This document shows positions 36,129 to 47,200 of a stretch of 64,000 nucleotides of DNA, piece after piece. Within the stretch, counting starts at the first letter, position 1. Each line of letters opens with the position of its first letter. Source of the stretch: Taklimakanibacter albus (GTDB lineage Bacteria; Pseudomonadota; Alphaproteobacteria; Rhizobiales; Aestuariivirgaceae). Location: the NCBI RefSeq assembly GCF_016595235.1, contig NZ_JAENHL010000007.1, forward strand, positions 2,178,043-2,242,042, written 5' to 3'. Under the pieces are notes generated by a model, which saw only the letters and a program-made list of their open reading frames with translations, was not told the DNA's origin and searched no databases. The position numbers and the translations under genes are program-made.

Positions 36129-36799
36129 GCCATGCGCATGCGCCGGCCTTTCATCCGTCCTATCGGCTGATTCCCTCACGTTTTCCGCCGATCGGCCTTT
36201 TCGACACGGTCACGACCGCCGCCGATCTCGACGCGGTGATGGAGCTCGCCGGCTGGACCAATGACCGCCTCGTCGCCGAGCGCGTCGCGCGCCTGCCACA
36301 GACCGAATGGATCTTCGGCCGCGCCAATTCGAGCATCGTGATGGCGGCTTTCCTGCATGCCGCGCCAACCGGCGCGCGCTTCAATGGCCGCGATCTCGGC
36401 GCCTGGTATGCCTCGGCCGATATCAAGACGGCGGCGGCGGAAGTCGGCCATCATCTGCGCCGCGAGGCGGTAGCGCGTCGCATCCCCACTCTGTCACGCA
36501 CCTTCAGGGCTTATTCGGCGCGTCTCGATGGCACCTATGTCGATATCAGAGGCCGGCAATCCGTGCTGCCGGAACTCTATGCGCCGGACGCCTACCAGGC
36601 CTCGCAAGCCTTCGGCGAAAATCTGCGCAAGAACGGCGAGACCGGACTCCTCTATGACAGCGTGCGCTTCACCGGCGGCCTCAACGCCGCCGTCTTCCGC
36701 CCGACCGCCATCCTGGATGTGACCCAGGCCGATCATTTCGAGATTTCGGTCGCGGCCGAAGCAAAGCGTATCGAGGTCAGGAAGCTCACGGCGTCGTAA
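36125..36799 (+). CDS. RES-domain toxin
   Basis: A 224-residue RES-domain protein. RES toxins degrade or transfer from NAD+ using conserved Arg, Tyr, Glu and Ser; here R85 (ARFNGRD), Y95 (AWYASAD), E106 (TAAAEVGHH) and S179 (LLYDSVRF) are at suitable positions. The start YRLIPSRFPPIGLFDTV is typical. The GTG at 36125 is coupled to the antitoxin stop. The last 14 bases overlap the end of the convergent signal-peptidase gene. Confidence 0.85.
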   Translation: MSHAHAPAFHPSYRLIPSRFPPIGLFDTVTTAADLDAVMELAGWTNDRLVAERVARLPQTEWIFGRANSSIVMAAFLHAAPTGARFNGRDLGAWYASADIKTAAAEVGHHLRREAVARRIPTLSRTFRAYSARLDGTYVDIRGRQSVLPELYAPDAYQASQAFGENLRKNGETGLLYDSVRFTGGLNAAVFRPTAILDVTQADHFEISVAAEAKRIEVRKLTAS

Positions 36800-37775
36800 G
36801 CCGGCTGGGATAACCCGCAAGCCGGTCGTCAATCCGCATGCCCATCGAATTCCAGAAGATGAGCGTTACAGGCCCGACGAGATTCTCATACGGAATATAC
36901 CCGATTCCATTCGGCTCGCCGAAGCGACTATCCAGCGAATTGTCGCGATTGTCGCCGAGCATGAAATAGTGACCTTCGGGGACGACATACTCTTCCGTAT
37001 TGTCGACCGAACCATTCTGCGTCGCGTTGTTGATGACATAGGATCGCCCGTTCGGCAGCGTCTCACGGAAGAAATTGCACCTTTCCCCCTCGATGCAGGG
37101 AATGTCCTGAACGCGGGTCAGCGGCAACGCCTGGCCATTGAGATGGACTATCCCATCCTTCATCTGGATCCGATCTCCGGGAATGCCGATCAACCGCTTG
37201 ATGTAGTCGGTCTCATTGTCACGCGGCAGCTTGAAGACGACGATATCGCCCCGCCTGGGCTCACTGGCCCAGATGCGACCGGGAAAATTCATGAAGCCAC
37301 CCGAGTAGGACAAGCGGCTATAGCCATAAGCAGCCTTCGACACGAGGAAATAGTCGCCGATCACGATGCTCGGCACCATGCTGAGCGACGGCGCATTGTA
37401 AGATTGGTAGAGGCATTCACGCACGAGGAACGGAAGGAGCCAGCTGACGGCGAGTGGTAGAATGATCGCAGCATACCAGCGCGAGAACCAGGGTCGACTG
37501 AGCGCCGTCGCACGGATCATCAACCCATGGACAAGACCGATGATGTTGAACGGGATGCTGAAGAGCACGGCGGCCATGCCGAAGTCGGTCCATGCCGGCG
37601 GCGTAATGAGACCGTTTGCGACCGCGAATAGGAGCGCGACGCCAAGCAAGAGCCCGGCGAGAAAATACACAAGCGCCAGACGGCCGCGGCCAAGCCACAG
37701 CATGAGAACGACAGGTCCCAGGATGAGGCCGAGCAACCAGATCGAGAACCTGCCGCGCGGTGCAGCGTCTTCCAT
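36786..37775 (-). CDS. lepB: Signal peptidase I with extended multi-helix N-terminus
   Basis: A 329-residue signal peptidase I. Catalytic S132 lies in APSLSMVPSIVIGD and K193 in YIKRLIGIPGDRIQ; box E is GHYFMLGDNRDNSLDSR. The first 120 residues contain about four membrane segments (WLLGLILGPVVLMLWLG, ALVYFLAGLLLGVALLFAVA, FGMAAVLFSIPFNIIGLVHG, WYAAIILPLAVSWLLPFLV), more than the usual one or two. The ATG at 37775 follows a GGGGGG site that directly abuts the atp terminator. It cleaves Sec signal peptides at the inner membrane. A second lepB may exist elsewhere. Confidence 0.87.
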   Translation of the reverse strand: MEDAAPRGRFSIWLLGLILGPVVLMLWLGRGRLALVYFLAGLLLGVALLFAVANGLITPPAWTDFGMAAVLFSIPFNIIGLVHGLMIRATALSRPWFSRWYAAIILPLAVSWLLPFLVRECLYQSYNAPSLSMVPSIVIGDYFLVSKAAYGYSRLSYSGGFMNFPGRIWASEPRRGDIVVFKLPRDNETDYIKRLIGIPGDRIQMKDGIVHLNGQALPLTRVQDIPCIEGERCNFFRETLPNGRSYVINNATQNGSVDNTEEYVVPEGHYFMLGDNRDNSLDSRFGEPNGIGYIPYENLVGPVTLIFWNSMGMRIDDRLAGYPSRLTTP

Positions 37776-37784
37776 GTCATCCCC

Positions 37785-37814
37785 CCAAAAGAAAGGCCCG
37801 CGCGAGGCGGGCCT
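37785..37814 (-). terminator. Rho-independent terminator of the atp operon
   Basis: On the minus strand AGGCCCGC (37814-37807), a five-base loop and GCGGGCCT (37801-37794) are followed by TTTCTTTT. It ends only about 10 bases before the lepB start. Confidence 0.82.
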
Positions 37815-37837
37815 GTTCCTTCATCTTGTGATCGTCA

Positions 37838-38230
37838 TCACAGCGCGCTTTGCAGCGCCTGCAGATGATCGAGATTCTCTTGGGCGCGGCGGCGCGTTTC
37901 ATCGTCCTGCGCGTCCGACACGTCTTCCTGCGCGTCCTTGACTTCCTGCGCCAGACGCTCGGCATTGAGCTCAGCGACAGGCACCGCGACTTCCGCCAGA
38001 ACCGTGAGACCTTGCGGATTCACTTCGGCGAAGCCGCCGCGCACGAAGATGCGCTCCTTCGCGCCACCTTCCTTGGTGACGGTGACGACACCCGGACGCA
38101 GCGTGGACAGCACCGGCGCGTGGCCCGGCAGGATGCCCATATCGCCCTCGGTGCCCGGAATGTCGACTTCCGCGACATCGCCCGAGAACAGCAAACGTTC
38201 CGGAGAGACGAGTTCGAAGTGAAGGGCCAT
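37838..38230 (-). CDS. atpC: ATP synthase F1 epsilon subunit
   Basis: A 130-residue epsilon subunit: ALHFELVSPERLLFSGDVAEVDIPGTEGDMGILPGHAPVL is the beta-sandwich start and the C-terminal part is a helical hairpin (AERLAQEVKDAQEDVSDAQDDETRRRAQENLDHL). It is part of the central stalk and can inhibit ATP hydrolysis. It follows atpD by five bases and ends the operon. Confidence 0.95.
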   Translation of the reverse strand: MALHFELVSPERLLFSGDVAEVDIPGTEGDMGILPGHAPVLSTLRPGVVTVTKEGGAKERIFVRGGFAEVNPQGLTVLAEVAVPVAELNAERLAQEVKDAQEDVSDAQDDETRRRAQENLDHLQALQSAL

Positions 38231-38235
38231 GGTGA

Positions 38236-39705
<1,470 letters not shown>

Positions 39706-40584
39706 CTAGAGCGCTTCCGCGCCCGAAATGATTTCGATAAGTTCCTTGGTGATCTGCGCCTGGCGCTGCCGGTTGTAGCGGATCGACAGCTTGTTGATCA
39801 TGTCGCCGGCGTTGCGCGTGGCGCTGTCCATGGCGCTCATGCGCGCTCCCTGTTCGGAAGCCGCGTTTTCGAGCAGCGCGCGGAAAATCTGCACCGCGAT
39901 ATTGCGCGGCAGAAGATCGGCCAGGATTTCACCTTCATCCGGCTCGCTGTCATAGATGGCGCCGCCGAGATCGGGGGTCTTGCCGCCCTTGACGCTGGCC
40001 GGAATGAGCTGCAGCGCCGTCGGCTTCTGCGAGATCACCGACTTGAACTCGGCGAAGAACAGCGTGCAGACGTCGAACTGGCCGTCTTCGAACAGCTTCA
40101 GCACCTTCTGCGCGATGGCTTGGGCATGGCTGAAGGCCAAGGTGCGCGCCGCGCGCAGGTCCACCGTGTCGATGATGAAGCGGCCATAGAGCCGCTTCAG
40201 GATGTCATTGCCTTTCTTGCCGACGGTGATGATCTTCACCGTCTTGCCTTGCGCCATCAGGCGGTCGGCATGCTCGCGCGCCAGCCTGGCGATCGAGGAG
40301 TTGAAGCCGCCGCACAGACCACGCTCGGCTGTGCACACGACGAGCAGATGCGTCTGGTCCTTGCCGTTGCCGGCGAGGAGCTGCGGCGCGTCATCGCGGC
40401 CTTCCATCGAAGACGAGAGATTGGCCAGCACCGTCGCCATGCGCTCCGAATAGGGGCGCGCGGCGAGGGCCGATTCCTGGGCGCGGCGCAGTTTCGCCGC
40501 CGCCACCATCTGCATCGCCTTGGTGATCTTCCGCGTCGATTTTACCGACGTGATGCGATTTCTGAGGTCTTTTAGACTTGGCAT
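39706..40584 (-). CDS. atpG: ATP synthase F1 gamma subunit
   Basis: A 292-residue gamma subunit with the conserved N-terminus ([36 protein letters not shown]) and C-terminus ([45 protein letters not shown]). It forms the rotating central stalk. The order atpA-atpG-atpD is standard. Confidence 0.97.
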   Translation of the reverse strand: MPSLKDLRNRITSVKSTRKITKAMQMVAAAKLRRAQESALAARPYSERMATVLANLSSSMEGRDDAPQLLAGNGKDQTHLLVVCTAERGLCGGFNSSIARLAREHADRLMAQGKTVKIITVGKKGNDILKRLYGRFIIDTVDLRAARTLAFSHAQAIAQKVLKLFEDGQFDVCTLFFAEFKSVISQKPTALQLIPASVKGGKTPDLGGAIYDSEPDEGEILADLLPRNIAVQIFRALLENAASEQGARMSAMDSATRNAGDMINKLSIRYNRQRQAQITKELIEIISGAEAL

Positions 40585-40620
40585 CGTCCTGCCTTCAGCT
40601 GGTTGCCTCGTTCAGGATGA

Positions 40621-42150
<1,530 letters not shown>

Positions 42151-42151
42151 A

Positions 42152-42712
42152 TCAGCCGGTCCCCTTCATCGCGATCTTGAGGTTTTGAAGTTTGGTCTTG
42201 AGCGAGTTGTCCACCATGCGCGAGCCGACCTTGACGATAAGGCCGCCCAGAATGGACGAATCAACCCGGGTGGAGAGTTGCACGTCGCGCCCCACGCTCG
42301 CCTTGATGGCAGCCTTGAGGTCGTCGAGATGTTTCGGTGAGAGCGTGTCGGCCGAGATGACCTCGGCGCTGATCTCGCCCTTCGACTGGGCCACCAGCGC
42401 GCGGTAGGCCTTGATCATGTCGGAGAGGACGAAGAGCCGGCGGTTCTGCGCCGCCAGCTTGATGAAATTAAGAGCGAGGCTCTTGATGCCGGCCTTTTCG
42501 CAGATCGCCTGAAGGGCGGAAATCTGATCCTCGGCGGAGAAGACCGGCGAGCGGACGAGCCGGCTCAGGTCTTCGGATTCGTCCAGGAGCGCCTGGAAGT
42601 TCGACAGATCGGCGCCGACCTGGTCGACCGCCTGGTCTTCCCGCGCCAGTTCAAAAAGGGCGGTCGCATAACGTCCCGGGACGCCTGATACCGTCTGATC
42701 ACTTTGAGCCAC
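42152..42712 (-). CDS. atpH: ATP synthase F1 delta subunit
   Basis: A 186-residue delta (OSCP) subunit: the N-terminal helical domain begins at [15 protein letters not shown] and the C-terminal motif is [35 protein letters not shown]. The GTG at 42712 is chosen: a GGGGAG site is five bases upstream and it gives the family length; frames further upstream are not family-like. It links F1 to the peripheral stalk and is the first gene of the operon. Confidence 0.94.
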   Translation of the reverse strand: MAQSDQTVSGVPGRYATALFELAREDQAVDQVGADLSNFQALLDESEDLSRLVRSPVFSAEDQISALQAICEKAGIKSLALNFIKLAAQNRRLFVLSDMIKAYRALVAQSKGEISAEVISADTLSPKHLDDLKAAIKASVGRDVQLSTRVDSSILGGLIVKVGSRMVDNSLKTKLQNLKIAMKGTG

Positions 42713-42924
42713 GACAACTCCCCGCCGAACCCGCGTTCTCCGAACCCTTGGCAGCGGTCCGGAAAGCTTGAATTTATTGGATAATCGTACTTGAGAAAGC
42801 ACGTGCGGCGTAGGTTCCGCCTTAAGCCGCGGGCGTGGGTTATCACATGGGAATTGGACTCGCAACAAGGAAGGCACGGCGGATTGCCGCAAGCGCAAAG
42901 GGCGCACGGCTTTCTCTTGCGCGT

Positions 42925-42962
42925 AAAATGCAAAGAGCCCCCCGGAGGACCGGCGGGCTCTT
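42925..42962 (-). terminator. Probable terminator of the DUF1127 gene
   Basis: On the minus strand AAGAGCCCGCCGG pairs with CCGGGGGGCTCTT (arms 42962-42950 and 42945-42933), followed by a T-rich stretch TTTGCATTTT. Confidence 0.7.
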
Positions 42963-42984
42963 GCGAAACTTTGAAGTGAGTCGT

Positions 42985-43137
42985 TTAGCGGCTCACGCTA
43001 TCCCGCGCGATACGCGGAATGTCGGAGCGCATGATGCCGAGGTCGGCAAGCTCACGGTCGGTGAGCAGGTCGAGCTCACGCTTGGTGGTGTTGTAGCGGT
43101 TCCAGCGCTTGAAACCATCAGTGAAGAAGTTGAACAT
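42985..43137 (-). CDS. DUF1127 small protein
   Basis: A 50-residue protein: a basic/aromatic start (MFNFFTDGFKRWNRYNTTKREL) and the DUF1127 signature LLTDRELADLGIMRSDIPRIA. Members are small Arg-rich proteins, some shown to bind RNA or affect phosphate and carbon metabolism in alphaproteobacteria. The ATG at 43137 follows GGGGA. It is monocistronic, with its own terminator downstream and a promoter/operator upstream. Confidence 0.88.
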   Translation of the reverse strand: MFNFFTDGFKRWNRYNTTKRELDLLTDRELADLGIMRSDIPRIARDSVSR

Positions 43138-43187
43138 GGTCTTTCCCCTATGGATTGACGGGTTGGGTTGGTTGCTTTTGACGAGTT

Positions 43188-43218
43188 GATATATGGTGCG
43201 ACGCACCATTTTGTGCAA
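43188..43218 (-). promoter_or_regulatory. Promoter with perfect dyad operator for the DUF1127 gene
   Basis: On the minus strand TTGCAC (43218-43213) is followed about 17-19 bases on by an AT-rich -10 (CATATATC, 43195-43188). Between them is the palindrome TGGTGCG-A-CGCACCA (43194-43208), seven-base arms with a one-base centre. A repressor binding there would block the promoter. Confidence 0.55.
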
Positions 43219-43343
43219 TGCAAAATTTACATAGCTGACTCGCCCCGCAGCTTCACAAAACCTTAACAATCGTCGCATCTAACTATTTGAATTCACTATG
43301 TCTCTTTCGTGACGCATATAATCACGATCAAATTCATAGACTT

Positions 43344-43366
43344 AAGCCTTTTCAAAGGGCTTTTTT
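43344..43366 (+). terminator. Orphan terminator-like hairpin, possible small-RNA end
   Basis: AAGCCTTT and AAAGGGCTT pair with one bulged base, a two-base loop, and six T following on the plus strand. No protein gene ends here, so it may end a small RNA starting in the AT-rich gap to its left. Confidence 0.35.
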
Positions 43367-43477
43367 GCCTCGATTTTCCCAAATTCATGCACCGCAGCAT
43401 GCCCTTTTCGGAGGGGCTGTTGTCGGCGCCGGTCTCTTCCGGCATATGCTCCGGCCGACTTTGCGGGGAGGAATAGA

Positions 43478-44398
43478 ATGACCGTCGCCATCTTCGGCTC
43501 CATCAATATGGATGTGATCGCCTATCTCGATCGCCTGCCGAAGCCGGGCGAGACCCTGCATGGCTCTGGTTACAAGATGGGTCTGGGCGGCAAGGGCGCC
43601 AATCAGGCGGTGGCGGCCCGCAAGCTCGGTTCCGAGGTGCGTTTCATCGGCCGCACCGGCGCCGATTCCTTCGGCGATGCGGCACGCGCCGAGCTCACAT
43701 CATATGACGTCGACCTTACCCATATCCGCCGTGACGAGGGCTCCGCCACCGGCATCGCCATCATCAAGGTCGGCGAAGGCGGGCAGAACATGATCACGGT
43801 GATCGCCGGCGCCAATGGCGCGGTCGATCAGAGCGACGCCCAAGCCGCCAAGGCCGATCTCGAGCAGGCGCGCGTCCTGCTGCTGCAACTGGAAGTGCCG
43901 CTCAAAGGCGCTCTCGCCGCCGCCAAGATCGTGCGCGGCAAGGGCGGCACGGTGATTCTCGATCCGGCCCCGGCGCCCAAGGAACCTTTCTCGGCCGACA
44001 TCATCGCCGCGGTCGACGTCGTCACTCCCAATGAAAGCGAAACCGCCGGGCTCCTCGGCTGGCAGCCGGCAACGCCTGATGACGCCCTGCGCGCCGCGCG
44101 CGAGCTCAAGTCCAAAGGCTTCCGCACCGCGCTGGTGAAGCTCGGCGCCAAGGGCGTCGCCTTCTCGGGCCCCACTGAGGAAGGCTTCGTGCCGCCTTTC
44201 AAGGTGACCGCCATTGACACGGTGGCGGCCGGCGACAGTTTCAATGGCGGCCTTGCGGTCGCCCTCGATGAAGGCAAGTCGCTCGCCGAGGCCGTGCGTT
44301 TCGCCGCTGCCTCAGGCGCTCTGTCGACGACCAAGAAAGGCGCCTCCGCCGCCGCCCCGACGCGCGCCGAGATCGACGCTTTCCTCGCCGCACAATAA
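43478..44398 (+). CDS. PfkB-family sugar kinase, ribokinase-like
   Basis: A 306-residue PfkB carbohydrate kinase: SINMDVIAYLDRLPKPGET start, GGKGANQAVAARKLG (first signature) and DTVAAGDSFNGGLAVAL (second signature with the catalytic Asp). The anion-hole sequence is AAGD where most members have GAGD. The closest named match is ribokinase (rbsK), phosphorylating ribose or a similar sugar. GGGGAGG precedes the ATG. It is upstream of an ABC importer of polyamine type by 88 bases on the same strand. Confidence 0.83.
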   Translation: MTVAIFGSINMDVIAYLDRLPKPGETLHGSGYKMGLGGKGANQAVAARKLGSEVRFIGRTGADSFGDAARAELTSYDVDLTHIRRDEGSATGIAIIKVGEGGQNMITVIAGANGAVDQSDAQAAKADLEQARVLLLQLEVPLKGALAAAKIVRGKGGTVILDPAPAPKEPFSADIIAAVDVVTPNESETAGLLGWQPATPDDALRAARELKSKGFRTALVKLGAKGVAFSGPTEEGFVPPFKVTAIDTVAAGDSFNGGLAVALDEGKSLAEAVRFAAASGALSTTKKGASAAAPTRAEIDAFLAAQ

Positions 44399-44486
44399 CC
44401 CACGGAGAACCGTTGCATTGCGGGGGCACTGCCCATCCGTTAAAGTCCGCCGCCAAGAGAAAATTTTGCGACCGAGGGAGATTACG

Positions 44487-45566
44487 ATGTCACGCTTTGC
44501 GCTGTCCCGCCGTTCCGCTCTGGCCCTGATGGGCGGGGCCGCCGCCTTTGGCGCCACGAGCCGCCTCGCTCACGCCGCCGGCGAGATCAAGGTCCTCAAC
44601 TGGCAGGGCTACGGCACCGACGAGAAATGGGCGCTCGAGATGTTCGAGAAGAAGACCGGCATCAAGGTCGTCCATGACTATTTCAACTCTGAGCAGGAGA
44701 TGCTGACCAAGCTGCGCACCAGCCCGGGCGTCTATGACGTGGTGCTGATGAACAACATCTATGTCATGGAAGCCGCCCATGAAGGCCTGATCCAGGCGCT
44801 CGACACGGCGAAATTCTCCAACTTCAACGATCTGACGCCGGCCTTGCGCGACAGCGATCGCTTCGTGATGGGCGGCAAACATTTCGCCATCGCCTGGGTC
44901 TGGGGCCTCACCTCCTTCGCCTACAACACCCAGAAGATCACGGCCAAACCCGACAGCATGAATGCGCTGTGGGATCCGGCCCATGCCGGCAAGGTCGGCT
45001 GGCGCGATGACGCGCTCGAATCGATCCAGATCGCGGCACTCGCCACCGGCCAGGACATGAATGCGCCGGCCGACATCGAGAAGATCAAGGAGAAGTTGAA
45101 AAGCCTCAAGAGCCAGATCAAGACCTTCTGGTCGTCCGAGGACGAGTGGAACAAATATATGGCGGCGGGCGATTACGACATCGCTGTCTACTGGTCAGGC
45201 TCGGCGGCACGCTCCAAGAAGGCGATGAAGCTCCCGGTCGAATTCGTGGTGCCGAAGGAAGGCGCCATCGGCTGGTTCGACGGCCTTACGATTGCCAACA
45301 ACGCGCCCAATGCCGAAGGCGCGGCCGCCTTCATCAACTTCATGGTCGATCCCGAATTCTACGTGAAATGGGACAATGACATCGGAGCACCCGCCTCCTC
45401 CAACGCCAAGGCCAATGCGCAACTCCCCGAAGACGCGCTCAACCGCGTCGTGCTGGGCGATCCCGAAGTGGTGAAGCGCGTCCAGTGGATGGCGCCGATC
45501 ACGGATGAGCAGAAGCAGAAGAACCAGGAACTCTGGGACGAGGTGAAGACGAGCTTTGCCCTTTAG
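44487..45566 (+). CDS. ABC transporter periplasmic binding protein, PotD/polyamine-type
   Basis: A 359-residue binding protein. The N-terminus has a twin-arginine-like signal (LSRRSALALMGGAAAFG, cleavage near AHAA at about 31). The mature chain opens with EIKVLNWQGYG, the PotD-type motif, and contains YDVVLMNNIYVMEAA and WGLTSFAYNT. It captures a polyamine-like or other small solute for the permease/ATPase genes downstream. The ATG at 44487 follows GGGAG. The gene ends before a strong hairpin that masks the next ribosome site. Confidence 0.86.
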   Translation: MSRFALSRRSALALMGGAAAFGATSRLAHAAGEIKVLNWQGYGTDEKWALEMFEKKTGIKVVHDYFNSEQEMLTKLRTSPGVYDVVLMNNIYVMEAAHEGLIQALDTAKFSNFNDLTPALRDSDRFVMGGKHFAIAWVWGLTSFAYNTQKITAKPDSMNALWDPAHAGKVGWRDDALESIQIAALATGQDMNAPADIEKIKEKLKSLKSQIKTFWSSEDEWNKYMAAGDYDIAVYWSGSAARSKKAMKLPVEFVVPKEGAIGWFDGLTIANNAPNAEGAAAFINFMVDPEFYVKWDNDIGAPASSNAKANAQLPEDALNRVVLGDPEVVKRVQWMAPITDEQKQKNQELWDEVKTSFAL

Positions 45567-45585
45567 CGCTTCCCGCCTTTTCATG

Positions 45586-45612
45586 CTTCTCCCGCGCATC
45601 GCGTGGGAGAAG
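45586..45612 (+). promoter_or_regulatory. Intercistronic hairpin covering the permease ribosome site
   Basis: CTTCTCCC (45586-45593) pairs perfectly with GGGAGAAG (45605-45612), with an inner CGC/GCG pair. The second arm contains the GGAGAAGG ribosome site of the gene starting at 45618. It could stabilise the binding-protein mRNA end and lower permease translation. Confidence 0.6.
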
Positions 45613-45617
45613 GCCTG

Positions 45618-46430
45618 ATGGCCGTCTCCCGCCAGACCCGCACCGTTTTCGCGCTGACGGCGCCGGCTTATCTATGGCTCGCCGTCACGGTGATGCTGCC
45701 ACTGGCGACGATGTTCTATTTCAGCTTCCTCACCGCCTCGCCGCTCGGCGGCAAGGAAGTCAGCTTCACGCTGAAGCATTATACGGATTTCTTCACCAAG
45801 CAGATTTACTGGTACAATGCCTGGCGCTCGATCGAGCTCGGCCTCTATGTGACGGCGCTCTGCCTGATCATCGGTTATCCCGCGGCCCTCGGCCTCGCCA
45901 AATATATCAAAGGCCGCTGGCGCGAGGCGATCTTCCTGCTCATCATCCTGCCTTTCTGGTCCAACGCGCTGGTGCGCACCTTCTCCTGGACCATGGTGCT
46001 GCGTGAGCCCTTCAATATTCTCTTCTCCTATCCGGCGATCGTCGTCGGCCTCGTCCACGCCTATCTGCCTTACGCGATCCTCACCTGCTACATCTCGCTG
46101 CAGGCGGTCGACGACTCGCTCATCGAGGCGGGCCGCAGCCTTGGCGCCACACCGGCCCAGGCCTTCCGCCGCATCACTTTGCCCTTGAGCATGCCCGGCA
46201 TCCTGGCGGCGGTATTCCTCATCTTCGTGCCGGTGATCGGCTCGTTCATGGAGCCGCGTATCTTGGGCGGCAAGGACGCGATCATGCTGGGTCCGATCAT
46301 CGAAGGCCAGTTCATCACCGCCTTCAACTGGCCCTTGGGTGCCGCTCTTTCCTTCACCATGCTCGGCATGGTGCTGATCATCCTTTTGATCGCCGCCCCC
46401 TTCCTCAAGAAGCAGATGGCGGTGGGCTGA
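45618..46430 (+). CDS. ABC transporter permease, PotB-type
   Basis: A 270-residue permease with about six membrane helices and the EAA loop LIEAGRSLGATPAQAFRRITLPLSMPGI. Segments LVRTFSWTMVLREPFNILF and EPRILGGKDAIMLGPIIEGQF match PotB/YdcU permeases. The ATG at 45618 follows the hairpin-covered GGAGAAGG. Its TGA shares a base with the ATG of the second permease. Confidence 0.88.
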   Translation: MAVSRQTRTVFALTAPAYLWLAVTVMLPLATMFYFSFLTASPLGGKEVSFTLKHYTDFFTKQIYWYNAWRSIELGLYVTALCLIIGYPAALGLAKYIKGRWREAIFLLIILPFWSNALVRTFSWTMVLREPFNILFSYPAIVVGLVHAYLPYAILTCYISLQAVDDSLIEAGRSLGATPAQAFRRITLPLSMPGILAAVFLIFVPVIGSFMEPRILGGKDAIMLGPIIEGQFITAFNWPLGAALSFTMLGMVLIILLIAAPFLKKQMAVG

Positions 46431-47200
46431 TGGAACGGACCGCCAAACTCTATCTGGGCGCCGTGCTCGTCTTTCTCTATCTGCCGATCGTGGTGATGAT
46501 CGCCATGGCCTTCAACCGCTCGGCCCTCTACGAGATGCCTTTCACCTTCGATCTCGTCTGGTTCAAGGCGTTGGCGCAGAACGACCGGCTTTTGCAGGCG
46601 AGCTGGAACAGCATCTGGATCGCCTGCGTCAATGCGGCGATCGCGACCACGCTCGGAACCCTCGCCGCTTATGCCTTCGCGCGCTACGATTTCCGCGCCA
46701 AGCGGCTCTTGCAGATCCTGCTTTTCCCGCCGATCACCATCCCATGGCTCATCATCGGCACCTCGATGCTGATCTTCTTCTTCTGGACCGGCATCGGCCG
46801 CGGACTGCACGCCATCCTGCTCGGCCATGTGGCGCTGTCCTTGCCTTATGTGATCGTGGTGGTGAGTGCCCGCTTCGCCAATTTCGGGCCGCAGCTCGAA
46901 GAAGCCGCCGCGAGCCTCGGCGCCACACCCTGGCAGACCTTCTGGCGCATCACGGTTCCGGTCTTGCTGCCCGGCATCATCGCCGCGGGCCTCTTCGCCT
47001 TCGCCGTCTCCTTCGATCAGTTCGTCATCTCCTATTTCCTGGCGCCGCCCGGAACGTCGACTTTGCCCGTCGAAATCTATACGTCGATCCGCAAAGGTTT
47101 CACGCCCGAGATCAACGCCATCTCCTCGATCATCATTCTCTTCTCCATGGGGCTCATGCTGATCGTGGCGCGCAATTACAAATTCGGCGGAGACAATTGA
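46430..47200 (+). CDS. ABC transporter permease, PotC-type
   Basis: A 256-residue permease with about six helices and the EAA loop LEEAAASLGATPWQTFWRITVPVLLPGI. ALYEMPFTFDLVWF and SYFLAPPGTSTLPVEIYTSIRKGFTPEINAIS match PotC. It overlaps the upstream permease by one base (TGATG) and the downstream ATPase by one base, so the three are tightly coupled. Confidence 0.88.
   Translation: MERTAKLYLGAVLVFLYLPIVVMIAMAFNRSALYEMPFTFDLVWFKALAQNDRLLQASWNSIWIACVNAAIATTLGTLAAYAFARYDFRAKRLLQILLFPPITIPWLIIGTSMLIFFFWTGIGRGLHAILLGHVALSLPYVIVVVSARFANFGPQLEEAAASLGATPWQTFWRITVPVLLPGIIAAGLFAFAVSFDQFVISYFLAPPGTSTLPVEIYTSIRKGFTPEINAISSIIILFSMGLMLIVARNYKFGGDN

Larger units (their letters stand above)
43138..43477. other. 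Intergenic region, 340 bases, between DUF1127 and sugar kinase genes
   Basis: It holds the DUF1127 promoter/operator near 43188-43218, an AT-rich middle, and a plus-strand terminator-like hairpin at 43344-43366 with no gene before it. A 64-codon frame at 43287-43481 has no ribosome site and no recognisable domain. The GGGGAGGAATAGA ribosome site of the kinase is at the right end. Confidence 0.45.

Noticed and set aside
43287-43481. A 64-codon frame before the sugar kinase
   Set aside because: No ribosome site, no recognisable domain, and it crosses the terminator-like hairpin.
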